Shown: piece by piece, positions 1-8,527 of the stretch
How positions within the stretch are numbered: the stretch's first letter is position 1
Layout: each line of letters opens with the position of its first letter
Source of the DNA: Planctomycetales bacterium
GTDB taxonomy: Bacteria; 4484-113; JAFGCY01
Length of the DNA stretch: 37,133 nucleotides
Direction: 5' to 3'
Assembly: GCA_024645305.1 (NCBI GenBank)
Contig: JAHEFU010000001.1
Coordinates: 6,809 to 43,941, forward strand
Position numbers and translations under genes: made by a program
The notes under the pieces: generated by a model
Told to the model about the DNA's origin: nothing
Databases searched by the model: none
Seen by the model: the letters and a program-made list of their open reading frames with translations, nothing else

Positions 1-1
1 G

Positions 2-3000
2 ATTACTGTCAATTTCGATGCCTCGGGCTCCACACAGGACCTGGCAGTCATCGTGGACTTTGAATGGGACTTCGACGGCGACGGCGCATTCAACGAGGTG
101 GGCAATGGCGAGGACCTCGCCCAGGGCAATAACACCGCCCAGTTCACATACGCGGTACCCGGCAGCTTTGAGGCGGCCGTGCGCGTGACCAACGACTACG
201 GACTGCAGGCGACTGCCAGTGTGACCATCACCCCGACCGAGGTGCCCAACGTGGCTCCGACGGCCGACATTGCAGCTGACACAGCAGCCGGCATCCTGCC
301 CCTGACCGTCAACTTCGATGCCAGCGGTTCATTCGACACCGACGGCTCGATCGTGGACTACGAATGGGACTTCGAGGGTGACGGGACATATGACATCTCC
401 ACCGGCTCCAGTCCCAGCGCCAGCTTCACCTACCTGAACTTCGGTTTCTACGACCCGGTGGTGCGTGTCACGGACGACGACGGAGCGAAGGACACCGCCA
501 GCCTGTTCGAGAGCACCGGTACCACGCTGGACGTGAACCGCGCCCCGACTGCTGACATCGCGGCTGACACCCTCAGTGGCAACCTGCCCCTGCTGGTCAA
601 CTTCGACGCCAGTGGCAGTTCGGACATTGACGGAACAATCATCAAGTACGAATGGGACTTCGAAGGTGACGGCACCTATGACCTTGACAGCGGGATCGTC
701 AGTACGGCCGGCTTCTCGTTCACAGTGCCCGGTATCTTCGACCCGACGGTCCGCGTGACTGATGACAAGGGTGCGACCGATACCGCCAGCCTGTCCGAGA
801 CAGGTGGAGGCACGCTCAGCATCAACAACCCGCCGACGGCCAGCCTTACTGCTGACACCCTGACCGGCAGCGTTCCGCTGACAGTCAATTTCGACGCCAG
901 CGGATCGACTGACAGCGACGGCACGATCGTGCAGTATGAGTGGGACTTCGACGGTGACGGTACCTATGATTCCGACACCGGTGCCACGGCCACGACTTCG
1001 TTTGAATACACCACCGGCGGCAGCTATGACCCGACCGTCCGCGTGACTGATGATGACGGTGCACAGGACACTGCCAGCCTGTCCGAGACCGGCGGTGGCA
1101 CCCTGACCCTGAACAATCCGCCAGTGGCGGACATCACTGCCAGCCCGCTGAGTGGCACACTGCCTCTCACGGTGAACTTCGATGCCAGCGCATCCACCGA
1201 CAGTGACGGCACGATCGTCAAGTTCGAATGGGACTTCGACGGTGACGGCACCTGGGACCAGGACACCGGCAGCACCGCAACGACTTCCTTCGAGTACACC
1301 ACCCAGGGCAACTTCGATGCCAAGGTGCGGGTGACCGATGATGACGGGGCGACCGATATTGCCAGCCTGTCCGACGGCGGCGGATCGACGATCATGCTCA
1401 ATGATCCGCCTGTTGCTGATATCCAGGGTTCACCGCTCAGCGGTGACCTGCCGCTGACCGTCAACTTCGACGCCAGCGCCTCCACGGACAGCGATGGCAC
1501 GATCACCAAGTTCGAGTGGGACTATGACGGAGACGGCACCTGGGATGAGGATACCGGCACGACCGCCGTTACTTCCTTCGAGTACACCACCTCCGGCACA
1601 TTCGATGCCAAGGTGCGCGTAACCGACAATGATGGCGCGACCGACATTGCCAGCCTGTCCGACAATGGTGGGACGGGAATTGAGGCGAATGCCCCGCCCG
1701 TTGCCGATATCCAGGGCAGCCCGCTGAGTGGCGAACTGCCGCTGACCGTCAACTTCGATGCCAGCGCCTCCACCGACAGTGACGGCACGATCACGAAGTA
1801 CGAATGGGACTACGACGGTGACGGCACCTGGGATGAGGACACGGGCACGACTGCCACGACCTCCTTCGAGTACACGACGAGCGGCACCTTCGACGCCAAG
1901 GTCCGTGTGACCGACGATGACGGTGCGACCGACATCGCCAGCCTCTCGGACAACGGTGGCAGCGGCATCGAGACAAACGACCCGCCGGTTGCAGACATCC
2001 AGGGCTCGCCGCTGAGCGGTACCCTGCCGCTGACCGTCAACTTCGATGCCAGTGCCTCCACCGACAGTGACGGCACTATCACCAAGTACGAATGGGACTT
2101 CGACGGTGACGGCACCTGGGACTCCGATACGGGTACCACTGCCATGACCTCCTTCGAGTACACCACTGCCGGCACATTTGATGCAAAGGTGCGGGTGACT
2201 GATGATGACGGTGCTACCGACATCGCCAGCCTCTCCGATAACGGTGGCAGCGGGATCGAGATCAATGATCCGCCGGTGGCGGACATCCAGGGTTCACCGC
2301 TGGCCGGTGAACTGCCGCTGACCGTCAACTTCGATGCCAGCGCCTCCACCGACAGTGATGGCACGATCACCAAGTACGAATGGGACTACGACGGTGACGG
2401 CACCTGGGATGAGGACACGGGAACGACAGCTACGACCTCCTTCGAGTACACCGTGGCCGGGACCTATGACGCCAAGGTGCGCGTGACCGATGATGACGGT
2501 GCCACGGACATCGCGAGCATGTCTGATAATGGTGGCAGCGGTATCGAGGCCCAGGTGGCCCCGACGGCGGCCATCATTGCCACTCCCGACTCGGGACCCT
2601 CTCCGCTGGTCATCAGCTTCGATGCATCTGGAAGCACTGATCCTGATGGAACGATCACGCTCTATGAGTGGGATCTTGACCACAACGGCAGCTTTGAGAC
2701 GAACACCGGTACTACGCCTACCGCCGGTGCGACCTATAACAACCCCGGCCTCTGGACGATCACCGTCCGTGTCACGGACGATGACGGCCTGACGGACACC
2801 GCCAGCGTCGACATCACGGTCACCAGCGGATGGAGTACGAGTACGACAATCCTCAACGTGGTCCTTGACAGCAAGGTCTCCATGGCTGACTTTGAAACAG
2901 GAGCCAATGCACGCCTCGGGCTGGCCTACAAGCTTGCCGCAACGAATGACCTGATGTTCATCCGGACGACGGACAACACCGGTTACAACTGGGGCAGCCC

Positions 3001-3889
3001 AATCGCCGTCCAGACAACAGGACAGGTTGGCAACGACTGCACCCTGGCCAACATCGGCGGCTATCCGGGCATCACCTTCAAGCGTGCCCAGAGCAAACTT
3101 GACTACATCCAGGCCACGGCCACAGACGGCAGCGCCTGGTGGACGGACTCAATCCAGGTTGACGGCGGCGGTGGTGCAGGAGCATTCACCAGCCTTTCAT
3201 TCATCAACGGGACGGCCAATGCTTCCGGAATCAAGTCAGGCCAGGACAAACTCCGCTTCGCGCGTGCAACGAACGCCACCGGTACGAGCTGGGACCCCGC
3301 AATTGACGTTGATCCTGCAATCGGCAGCGAGACCATGGAATTCACGGATATTCATGAAATCGTTGGCAACCCCTCAATAGTGTTCAACTACGAGGGAACC
3401 AACACAGGTCTCAAGTATGTCCGTGCTACCAATGCCACCGGCTCAACCTGGGGAAGCTCAGTGACGATTGACGCACCCATTTCAGGAGGACGCTATCCGA
3501 GCCTGCACTTGGTCCAGAGCAATCCGGCTACCAGTTACCAGGCCAACGCCATCAATGAGCTTCGCTTCTGCCGAGCCAGTAATGCCACCGGTAGCGGCTG
3601 GGGAACCCCCGTCACTGTGGATACGGGAACGGAGAATGGCCAGTGGACCACCCTGCTCGTCTATGACGGTGTGCCCATCATCTCCTATTACGATGCCGGT
3701 AATGGTGACCTGAAGTTCGCCAAGGCGAATGATGCCAACGGAGTGACCTGGACTCTGACGACGATTGACTCCACAGGCGACGTCGGTAAGTATGCCAGCA
3801 TGGCCCTGCTTGACGGCAAGCCCTGCATTGCATACTACGACGTGACCAATTCCGCACTGAAGCTGGCGATATTCGTTCCAGCTCCGTAG
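2..3889 (+). CDS. Large secreted PKD-repeat protein with C-terminal propeller-like repeats (5' end missing)
   Basis: The reading frame is open at base 2, so the true start lies outside the window; the first ATG at base 53 is inside a PKD repeat and is not the start. At least 1295 residues are visible. One incomplete and nine complete PKD (polycystic-kidney-disease, Ig-like) repeats are present, each with the core NFDAS, a WDxDGDG loop and VRVTDDDGA. After about residue 940 (counting from base 53) a different region begins with six units of the form LKFxRAxNATGxxWGxPVTVD, which look like the blades of a BNR/sialidase-type beta-propeller. PKD repeats are known as extracellular adhesion or spacer modules, and the Asp-rich loops suggest calcium binding. 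It is probably surface-exposed or secreted; substrate unknown. It ends at a strong terminator. Family confidence is high, function unassigned. Confidence 0.9.
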   Translation: MTVNFDASGSTQDLAVIVDFEWDFDGDGAFNEVGNGEDLAQGNNTAQFTYAVPGSFEAAVRVTNDYGLQATASVTITPTEVPNVAPTADIAADTAAGILPLTVNFDASGSFDTDGSIVDYEWDFEGDGTYDISTGSSPSASFTYLNFGFYDPVVRVTDDDGAKDTASLFESTGTTLDVNRAPTADIAADTLSGNLPLLVNFDASGSSDIDGTIIKYEWDFEGDGTYDLDSGIVSTAGFSFTVPGIFDPTVRVTDDKGATDTASLSETGGGTLSINNPPTASLTADTLTGSVPLTVNFDASGSTDSDGTIVQYEWDFDGDGTYDSDTGATATTSFEYTTGGSYDPTVRVTDDDGAQDTASLSETGGGTLTLNNPPVADITASPLSGTLPLTVNFDASASTDSDGTIVKFEWDFDGDGTWDQDTGSTATTSFEYTTQGNFDAKVRVTDDDGATDIASLSDGGGSTIMLNDPPVADIQGSPLSGDLPLTVNFDASASTDSDGTITKFEWDYDGDGTWDEDTGTTAVTSFEYTTSGTFDAKVRVTDNDGATDIASLSDNGGTGIEANAPPVADIQGSPLSGELPLTVNFDASASTDSDGTITKYEWDYDGDGTWDEDTGTTATTSFEYTTSGTFDAKVRVTDDDGATDIASLSDNGGSGIETNDPPVADIQGSPLSGTLPLTVNFDASASTDSDGTITKYEWDFDGDGTWDSDTGTTAMTSFEYTTAGTFDAKVRVTDDDGATDIASLSDNGGSGIEINDPPVADIQGSPLAGELPLTVNFDASASTDSDGTITKYEWDYDGDGTWDEDTGTTATTSFEYTVAGTYDAKVRVTDDDGATDIASMSDNGGSGIEAQVAPTAAIIATPDSGPSPLVISFDASGSTDPDGTITLYEWDLDHNGSFETNTGTTPTAGATYNNPGLWTITVRVTDDDGLTDTASVDITVTSGWSTSTTILNVVLDSKVSMADFETGANARLGLAYKLAATNDLMFIRTTDNTGYNWGSPIAVQTTGQVGNDCTLANIGGYPGITFKRAQSKLDYIQATATDGSAWWTDSIQVDGGGGAGAFTSLSFINGTANASGIKSGQDKLRFARATNATGTSWDPAIDVDPAIGSETMEFTDIHEIVGNPSIVFNYEGTNTGLKYVRATNATGSTWGSSVTIDAPISGGRYPSLHLVQSNPATSYQANAINELRFCRASNATGSGWGTPVTVDTGTENGQWTTLLVYDGVPIISYYDAGNGDLKFAKANDANGVTWTLTTIDSTGDVGKYASMALLDGKPCIAYYDVTNSALKLAIFVPAP
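257..2848 (+). repeat. In-frame tandem array of nine 288-bp PKD repeat units
   Basis: Units begin at the Pro of PTAD/PVAD at bases 257, 545, 833, 1121, 1409, 1697, 1985, 2273 and 2561, a spacing of exactly 288 bp (96 codons) each time with no indel. The middle units (1409 to 2560) are nearly identical at protein and DNA level; the outer ones are more diverged. The incomplete unit before base 257 is 300 bp long measured from the same TVNFD position, so it does not share the exact period. Confidence 0.95.
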
Positions 3890-3908
3890 ACTGCATCAGC
3901 AGAATATG

Positions 3909-3940
3909 CGGGCCGCCCTGCGGGGCGGCCCGTTTTTTTT
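3909..3940 (+). terminator. Rho-independent terminator of the PKD gene
   Basis: A perfect 10-bp G+C stem (3909-3918 with 3923-3932) encloses a 4-base TGCG loop and is followed by eight T (3933-3940). It lies 20 bases after the PKD stop codon. There is no A-tract on the other side, so it should act on the plus strand only. Confidence 0.93.
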
Positions 3941-3981
3941 CTGCTTGTGGATCCTGGCTGTTAGGCGGAAGATGAGGGTGC

Positions 3982-5298
3982 TCAATTCCCGCTGGTGTTC
4001 TCACTGGACAATTCAGGCAGCAGCAGCAGGTCCCCACCGCTGCGCCGGGCCACGATCCGGCCGTCTTCCCTGCGGAAGAACTGGCTGATGCTGCCTTCGC
4101 CGGTTTTCCATGCATCCAGAATGCTGCCATCGCGGGCGAGCAGGAATATGCTTCCGCTGCGCGCTCCGTAGTCCCGGTCCAGGTACAGGTAGACCTGCCT
4201 TGTATACATGTCGTAGTAACCCAGCCCCTTGCGCTGGGGATGCGGCTGTCCTTCCCCGCTGGATTCCCCATCAATGTCCGTATGGTTGTAATTGCGCATG
4301 TGCAGCAGTGCAAATGCGGGGGAGAACTCAAGTACCATCAGCCCGTTTCCTTCGGAGACCTCTGTGTTGCTGTCACAGAACAGGTAGTTCCCCTCCGGTG
4401 TCAGGGCTGATTCCTCGTCCAGCATGCTGAACAGGATCTGCGGATCCTCCAGATCGTACGCAATTTGCTGGGCTTGCCCCTGCGAATCAAACTCGAACAG
4501 CATGTCCTCGCGCAGCAGGATGGCCCGGCCGTCCGGCATGACGCGCAGCCGTCCCACCGTATGCCGGTCAGTCAGCCCGGCGTTGTCAAGACTGGAGTTG
4601 CCGGGGGTTAGTCCGCCGGCGCTATGTTGCCAGATTGGTTCACCCCGGCTGTCGAGCATCTCGTAGTGCACACCGCAGCTGGCGGGGTCAGGCGGATCAC
4701 CGGTGAAATGCCAGCCCAGCAGCATCCGCAGCACATCGTCATCATCCCGGTGGAAATAGCCCTGCAGGTCATAGTGGTTCGGGGCCTGGTAATCCAGTCG
4801 GTATACTTCGTTGCCATCCCGGTCCAGCAGCAGCAGGCCACGCCTGGTCTGCACCATGATGGAACTGCCGTCCTCCGAGATCTGGGCCGGGCTGATTTCG
4901 TCGGACAGCTCTTTGCGGCTCCAGAGCACAGTCCCATCCGGGCTGATCACATCCAGCACGCGGTCCTTGGAATAGGCGTAGATCCGGCCGGTGTTGTCAA
5001 CGCCAACCACTTCCACGCCATTGGTGCTCCCGACCTCCGCCCGCCAGAGTTCCGCGCCGGAGGAATCCAGCCGGGCCACTGTGCCCCAGCCGCGGATGCC
5101 CTCGCGGCAGACCAGGAAGCCACCATCAGGATGCAGGAAGCTCGTGCAGTAGTCCCCGTAAGTCATGTCCAGCAATAGATCAATCGCCGGATCAACACCC
5201 CGCAGTGCCTCACTGGATCGCGGGTTGTTGCAGGCCGCGAGGCAAAGGGTTGCCATCAGCAGGAAAGCCAAACTGGTTGGCCAGATCTGTCCTCTCAT
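3982..5298 (-). CDS. Exported lipoprotein with PQQ/WD-like beta-propeller repeats
   Basis: 438 residues. The N-terminus has basic Arg2, a hydrophobic segment and a lipobox LAAC with Cys23, so a lipid-anchored envelope protein is expected. The body contains repeated units such as RLDSSGAELWRAEVG, ISPDGTVLWSRKEL and LLDRDGNEVYRL, typical of PQQ-like (quinoprotein/BamB-like) propeller blades in which a short D-G turn precedes an LW strand. No catalytic motif is visible, so a scaffold or sensor role is more likely than an enzyme. ATG 5298 lies 6 bases after a TAGCAT hexamer with no Shine-Dalgarno, suggesting a leaderless message. It is convergent to the PKD gene. Exact function unknown. Confidence 0.82.
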   Translation of the reverse strand: MRGQIWPTSLAFLLMATLCLAACNNPRSSEALRGVDPAIDLLLDMTYGDYCTSFLHPDGGFLVCREGIRGWGTVARLDSSGAELWRAEVGSTNGVEVVGVDNTGRIYAYSKDRVLDVISPDGTVLWSRKELSDEISPAQISEDGSSIMVQTRRGLLLLDRDGNEVYRLDYQAPNHYDLQGYFHRDDDDVLRMLLGWHFTGDPPDPASCGVHYEMLDSRGEPIWQHSAGGLTPGNSSLDNAGLTDRHTVGRLRVMPDGRAILLREDMLFEFDSQGQAQQIAYDLEDPQILFSMLDEESALTPEGNYLFCDSNTEVSEGNGLMVLEFSPAFALLHMRNYNHTDIDGESSGEGQPHPQRKGLGYYDMYTRQVYLYLDRDYGARSGSIFLLARDGSILDAWKTGEGSISQFFRREDGRIVARRSGGDLLLLPELSSENTSGN

Positions 5299-5304
5299 GC
5301 ACTG

Positions 5305-5310
5305 ATGCTA
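5305..5310 (-). promoter_or_regulatory. Candidate -10 element, leaderless start of the propeller lipoprotein
   Basis: TAGCAT on the minus strand ends 6 bases before the ATG at 5298, placing the predicted +1 on the A of the start codon. No -35 is evident. Confidence 0.45.
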
Positions 5311-5359
5311 GCACCACGATGCTGCAGTGCCTGGAGCAGGCGGTTTGATCACTCCGGTG

Positions 5360-6532
5360 TCAGTGCCCCTTGGCCACACCCTTGACCACACCCTTGAGGG
5401 CCCGGGCGATCACCAGGCGCTGGATCTCATTCGTCCCTTCGTAGATCTGCGTGATCTTGGCATCACGGAAGAAGCGCTCCACCGGGAAGTCCGTCGTATA
5501 TCCGTATCCACCGAGGATCTGCACGGCCTTGTCCGTCACCCAGACCGCCGTGTCGCCGGCATACAGCTTGGCCATGCTGGATTCCTTGGTATGTACCAGA
5601 CCCTGGCTGTTCATCCAGGCTGCCCGGTACACCAGCAGGCGCGCAGCGGCAATCCGGGTCGCCATATCCGCCAGGTAGTTGCCGATGGTCTGGTGCTCGA
5701 TGATCGGCTTGCCGAATGTCTCACGTTCCTGGCTGTACTGCAGCGAGAAGTCAAAGGCTCCCTGGGCGATACCCAGCGCCTGGCTGGCAATCCCGATCCG
5801 GCTCACGTCCAGGGCGTTGTAGGCTACCTTGGCACCCTGGCCTTCCGGTCCCAGCACCATGCTGCGGGGCACGCGCACATCCTTCAGCACGATTTCCGCA
5901 GTGTCACTGGAACGGATGCCCAGCTTGTCCTCCGTCTTGCTGACGGTGAAACCCTCTGCATCCCGCGGCACTATGAAGGCCGTCACGCGCTGGCTGCTGC
6001 GTTCGGCGTCGGGATGGCTGATGGCGAAGATGATGAAGATGCTGGCCACGGAGCCATTGGTGACCCACAGCTTGGTACCGTTGAGCACCCAGTCGTCGCC
6101 ATCAAGCCTGGCCTGGCAGGACATGGCCATCGCGTCGCTGCCGCTGCCGGCTTCACTGAGGCTGTAGGCCGATATCCACTCACCGCTGGCCATCTTCGGC
6201 AGGATCTGTGCTTTCTGCTCCGGGGTGGCCCAGTTATTGAGGGTCTTGCCGGTCAGGCCGGAATGCACGGCCACGAGCACACCGAAGCTGGCATCCACGC
6301 GGCTCAGTTCCTCAATGACGATCGCCTCACTGACCGAATCCAGCTCGTTGCCGCCGTATTCATCAGCGACGGTCATGCCCGCGAAGCCCAGCTCACTGTA
6401 CTTCTCCCACTGGGCCCTGGCAAACAGCTTTTCCTTGTCACGCTTCAGTGCTTCCGGGGCCAGTTCGCTCTCCGCGAATTCGCGGACAGTCTCACGGACC
6501 ATCATCTGTTCTTCGGTGTAGCCGAATTCCAT
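5360..6532 (-). CDS. Acyl-CoA dehydrogenase (short/medium-chain type)
   Basis: 390 residues, the usual family length. It should be a soluble FAD enzyme making the trans-2 double bond of acyl-CoA in beta-oxidation and passing electrons to ETF. Visible family signatures are SLSEAGSGSDA, KLWVTNG (flavin site), LGIRSSDT, RETFGKPI, QILGGYGY and the C-terminal IYEGTNEIQR, whose Glu365 is at the catalytic-base position of butyryl/short-chain acyl-CoA dehydrogenases. The start chosen is ATG 6532 because GGAGG lies 5 bases upstream; a longer frame from 6580 would add 16 residues unlike the family. Neighbours are unrelated. Chain-length preference cannot be read from sequence. Confidence 0.95.
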   Translation of the reverse strand: MEFGYTEEQMMVRETVREFAESELAPEALKRDKEKLFARAQWEKYSELGFAGMTVADEYGGNELDSVSEAIVIEELSRVDASFGVLVAVHSGLTGKTLNNWATPEQKAQILPKMASGEWISAYSLSEAGSGSDAMAMSCQARLDGDDWVLNGTKLWVTNGSVASIFIIFAISHPDAERSSQRVTAFIVPRDAEGFTVSKTEDKLGIRSSDTAEIVLKDVRVPRSMVLGPEGQGAKVAYNALDVSRIGIASQALGIAQGAFDFSLQYSQERETFGKPIIEHQTIGNYLADMATRIAAARLLVYRAAWMNSQGLVHTKESSMAKLYAGDTAVWVTDKAVQILGGYGYTTDFPVERFFRDAKITQIYEGTNEIQRLVIARALKGVVKGVAKGH

Positions 6533-6622
6533 GATTTCCTCCCTCGCTAGTCGGAGATATTTTACATCGTAGGCGGGCACCGCTTCCGCTCACGGCTTAC
6601 AGTTCAATACTCCCTGACGTGA

Positions 6623-6628
6623 TAGAAT
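6623..6628 (+). promoter_or_regulatory. Candidate -10 element, leaderless start of the RidA-family gene
   Basis: TAGAAT ends 5 bases before ATG 6634 and there is no Shine-Dalgarno. An alternative GTG start at 6619 would lie upstream of the hexamer and so could not be on a transcript made from it. Confidence 0.45.
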
Positions 6629-6633
6629 CGCTC

Positions 6634-7104
6634 ATGGATTTTGACAAGAAACTGTCGGATCTGGGAATCGCACCTGGCAGTCCGGCCATGCCCGTGGCCA
6701 ATTACCTGCCGTACCGCATCCATGGTTCAGTCCTGTACCTCTCCGGTATGATTCCGATGAAGGACGGGCAGTCCCTGTTCACAGGCAGGGTGGGGGATGG
6801 ACTCAGCATTGAACAGGGCCAGGAATGTGCCCGCCAGTGCGTGATAAACGGGCTGGACTGGATGCGCGTAGCTCTTGGCGGCAGTCTCAACCGTATCGAA
6901 GCCATCATCCGCCTGCGCGGATTCGTGGCCTGCCCGCCGGGCTTTGGCCAGCAGCCGCAGGTGATAAATGGAGCCAGCGACCTGCTGGTGGAAATATTCG
7001 GCGATGCCGGCCGGCATACCCGTGCCGCCGTGGGCAGTGTGGCACTGCCCCTCAATGTGCCTGTGGAGATAGACTTCACTGTGGCGATCAGAGAGGGCGC
7101 CTGA
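6634..7104 (+). CDS. RidA/YjgF/Endoribonuclease L-PSP family protein
   Basis: 156 residues. Family features are the early strand VLYLSGMIP, the central block GLDWMRVALGGSLNRIEAII and the C-terminal LVEIFGDAGRHTRAAVG followed by LPLNVPVEIDF. RidA proteins are small trimeric enzymes that hydrolyse reactive enamine/imine intermediates from PLP enzymes; related subgroups have other or unknown activities. GRHTRAAVG places the catalytic-type Arg in the expected region (inference). The stop codon is 1 base before the start of the cytochrome lipoprotein, so the two are probably cotranscribed. ATG 6634 was preferred over GTG 6619 because the protein then starts like its relatives and fits the upstream -10 hexamer. 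Confidence 0.85.
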   Translation: MDFDKKLSDLGIAPGSPAMPVANYLPYRIHGSVLYLSGMIPMKDGQSLFTGRVGDGLSIEQGQECARQCVINGLDWMRVALGGSLNRIEAIIRLRGFVACPPGFGQQPQVINGASDLLVEIFGDAGRHTRAAVGSVALPLNVPVEIDFTVAIREGA

Positions 7105-7105
7105 C

Positions 7106-8509
7106 ATGAAACTGCTGATCTGTGGCCTGCTGCTCTGCGCGCTGTTTGGCGTGCTGTCCGCCTGCCTGCAGACCGCACCGCGCGAAAGCTTCTCTGTTGC
7201 CTGGAACTATGACACCAGTGGCTACCTGGAGGTCTGCGGCTGCAGTGCACATCAACTCGGCGGACTGCCCCGGCGAGCTACGAAGCTTGAAGAGCTCGAA
7301 AGCGGCGGTCCGGTGCTGAAGATCGAAGGTGCGCACTTCTTCGAGGAAGCCGGCACTTTCCAGATGATGAAGGGTGAGGCCATCGTGAAGGCCCTGAAGC
7401 AGATGGACTACGACGCCCTGGTGCTTGGTGTGCGCGAGGCCCAGCAGGGGGCTTCCGAGCTGGACCGGCTGGCAGCGCTGACAGACATTCCCTTCGTCAG
7501 TGCCAACGTCTACAGCAATGGTGCGCCCTATACCGACCAGTCCCTGCGCATTGCCATCGCAGGCAATGACGTGGCCCTGACGGCAGTCAGCCAGCCGGAA
7601 TTCGCCACATTCGAATTGCCCGCAGGCATGAGCATTGAGGATCCGCAGCTCGCCCTGGACAGCGTGCTGGCGGATCTCGTAGGAGCGGACTGCACCATCA
7701 TCTGCCTGGAAGGTGATCCCCTCTGGCTGGCGGACATGAAGAATCGCTATGCGGGCCGGGCTGCCCTGTTCCTGACCGGCAACCGCGACACTCTTGCCGC
7801 ATCACTCGACTTCGAGAATAACCCACCTGCCATCAACAACTGGAAGCTCGGCCGCTATCTGGGCTTCGTCAGTTTCGATCCGCTGGAAGACGGGGGCTAT
7901 GCCCTCAGTGGCCTGAACATCCCGCTGGATGAGGAACTGGTCGACAGTGCACGGATCACGGCGGTGCTTGACGAGTTCAAGGGCGGCCTGAAGGATGTCT
8001 TCGCGGAAATCATGCCCTTCGATGATGACTCAATCTACTTCCCGCCGGAGTACTGTGCAGCCTGTCACCAGAGCCAGTACGACAGCTATGTTGCCAGCGG
8101 GCATGCCAAGGCTCGCCAGACACTCGAAGACGACAACCAGCTCTACAACCTGGACTGCATCAGCTGCCACATCATCTATGACCCCGACGAGAATGAACTG
8201 ATGCCGATGAACTGCATCACCTGTCATTCGAACATTGACGACCTGCACGTCTATGCGGCGATGGATGACCCGTCATCGATCGTGGCCCCGGACCCGCCGG
8301 TCACCAGCTACGACTACGCCTTCTGCGTGCGTTGCCATGATGAGCTGAACAGTACGCCCTTCAGGGATCACTGGCCGCAGTATGTCAACCGGATCTTCCA
8401 TGGTGGAGACATGACACGGGCCGAGGAAGCTGCTGCGCTGCTTGGGCTGGATATCACGGCTGATCCGCCGGGACACGGCATGGCAGCAGGGGATGGGGCA
8501 GGGCACTGA
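7106..8509 (+). CDS. Tetraheme cytochrome c lipoprotein with degenerate 5'-nucleotidase-like domain
   Basis: 467 residues. Signal peptide with lipobox LSAC (Cys20). Residues about 27-300 follow the UshA-type metallophosphatase/5'-nucleotidase fold: VCGCSAHQLGGLPRRAT matches the N-terminal block of a cytochrome-linked subgroup, and DIPFVSANVYSNG matches the later block. The metal-binding DxH and GNHE motifs are not preserved: DTS stands where DTH is expected and GVRE where GNHE is expected. Residues about 312-430 contain four CxxCH haem sites (Cys317-His321, Cys351-His355, Cys370-His374, Cys407-His411). It should be an envelope electron-transfer protein. GAGGG at 7092-7096 may serve as ribosome site. 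Partner and electron acceptor are unknown. Confidence 0.87.
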   Translation: MKLLICGLLLCALFGVLSACLQTAPRESFSVAWNYDTSGYLEVCGCSAHQLGGLPRRATKLEELESGGPVLKIEGAHFFEEAGTFQMMKGEAIVKALKQMDYDALVLGVREAQQGASELDRLAALTDIPFVSANVYSNGAPYTDQSLRIAIAGNDVALTAVSQPEFATFELPAGMSIEDPQLALDSVLADLVGADCTIICLEGDPLWLADMKNRYAGRAALFLTGNRDTLAASLDFENNPPAINNWKLGRYLGFVSFDPLEDGGYALSGLNIPLDEELVDSARITAVLDEFKGGLKDVFAEIMPFDDDSIYFPPEYCAACHQSQYDSYVASGHAKARQTLEDDNQLYNLDCISCHIIYDPDENELMPMNCITCHSNIDDLHVYAAMDDPSSIVAPDPPVTSYDYAFCVRCHDELNSTPFRDHWPQYVNRIFHGGDMTRAEEAAALLGLDITADPPGHGMAAGDGAGH

Positions 8510-8527
8510 GCCTGGTCCCGCCAGGCC

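Noticed and set aside
448..2683. Many open frames opposite the PKD array
   Set aside because: Periodic repeats of a stop-poor DNA unit create the same shadow frame again and again; no sequence evidence for coding.
5327..6550. A 407-residue open frame on the plus strand opposite the acyl-CoA dehydrogenase
   Set aside because: It is an antisense shadow of a high-G+C gene; its sequence is His/Gly/Ala-rich without motifs, while the minus-strand frame has all family signatures.
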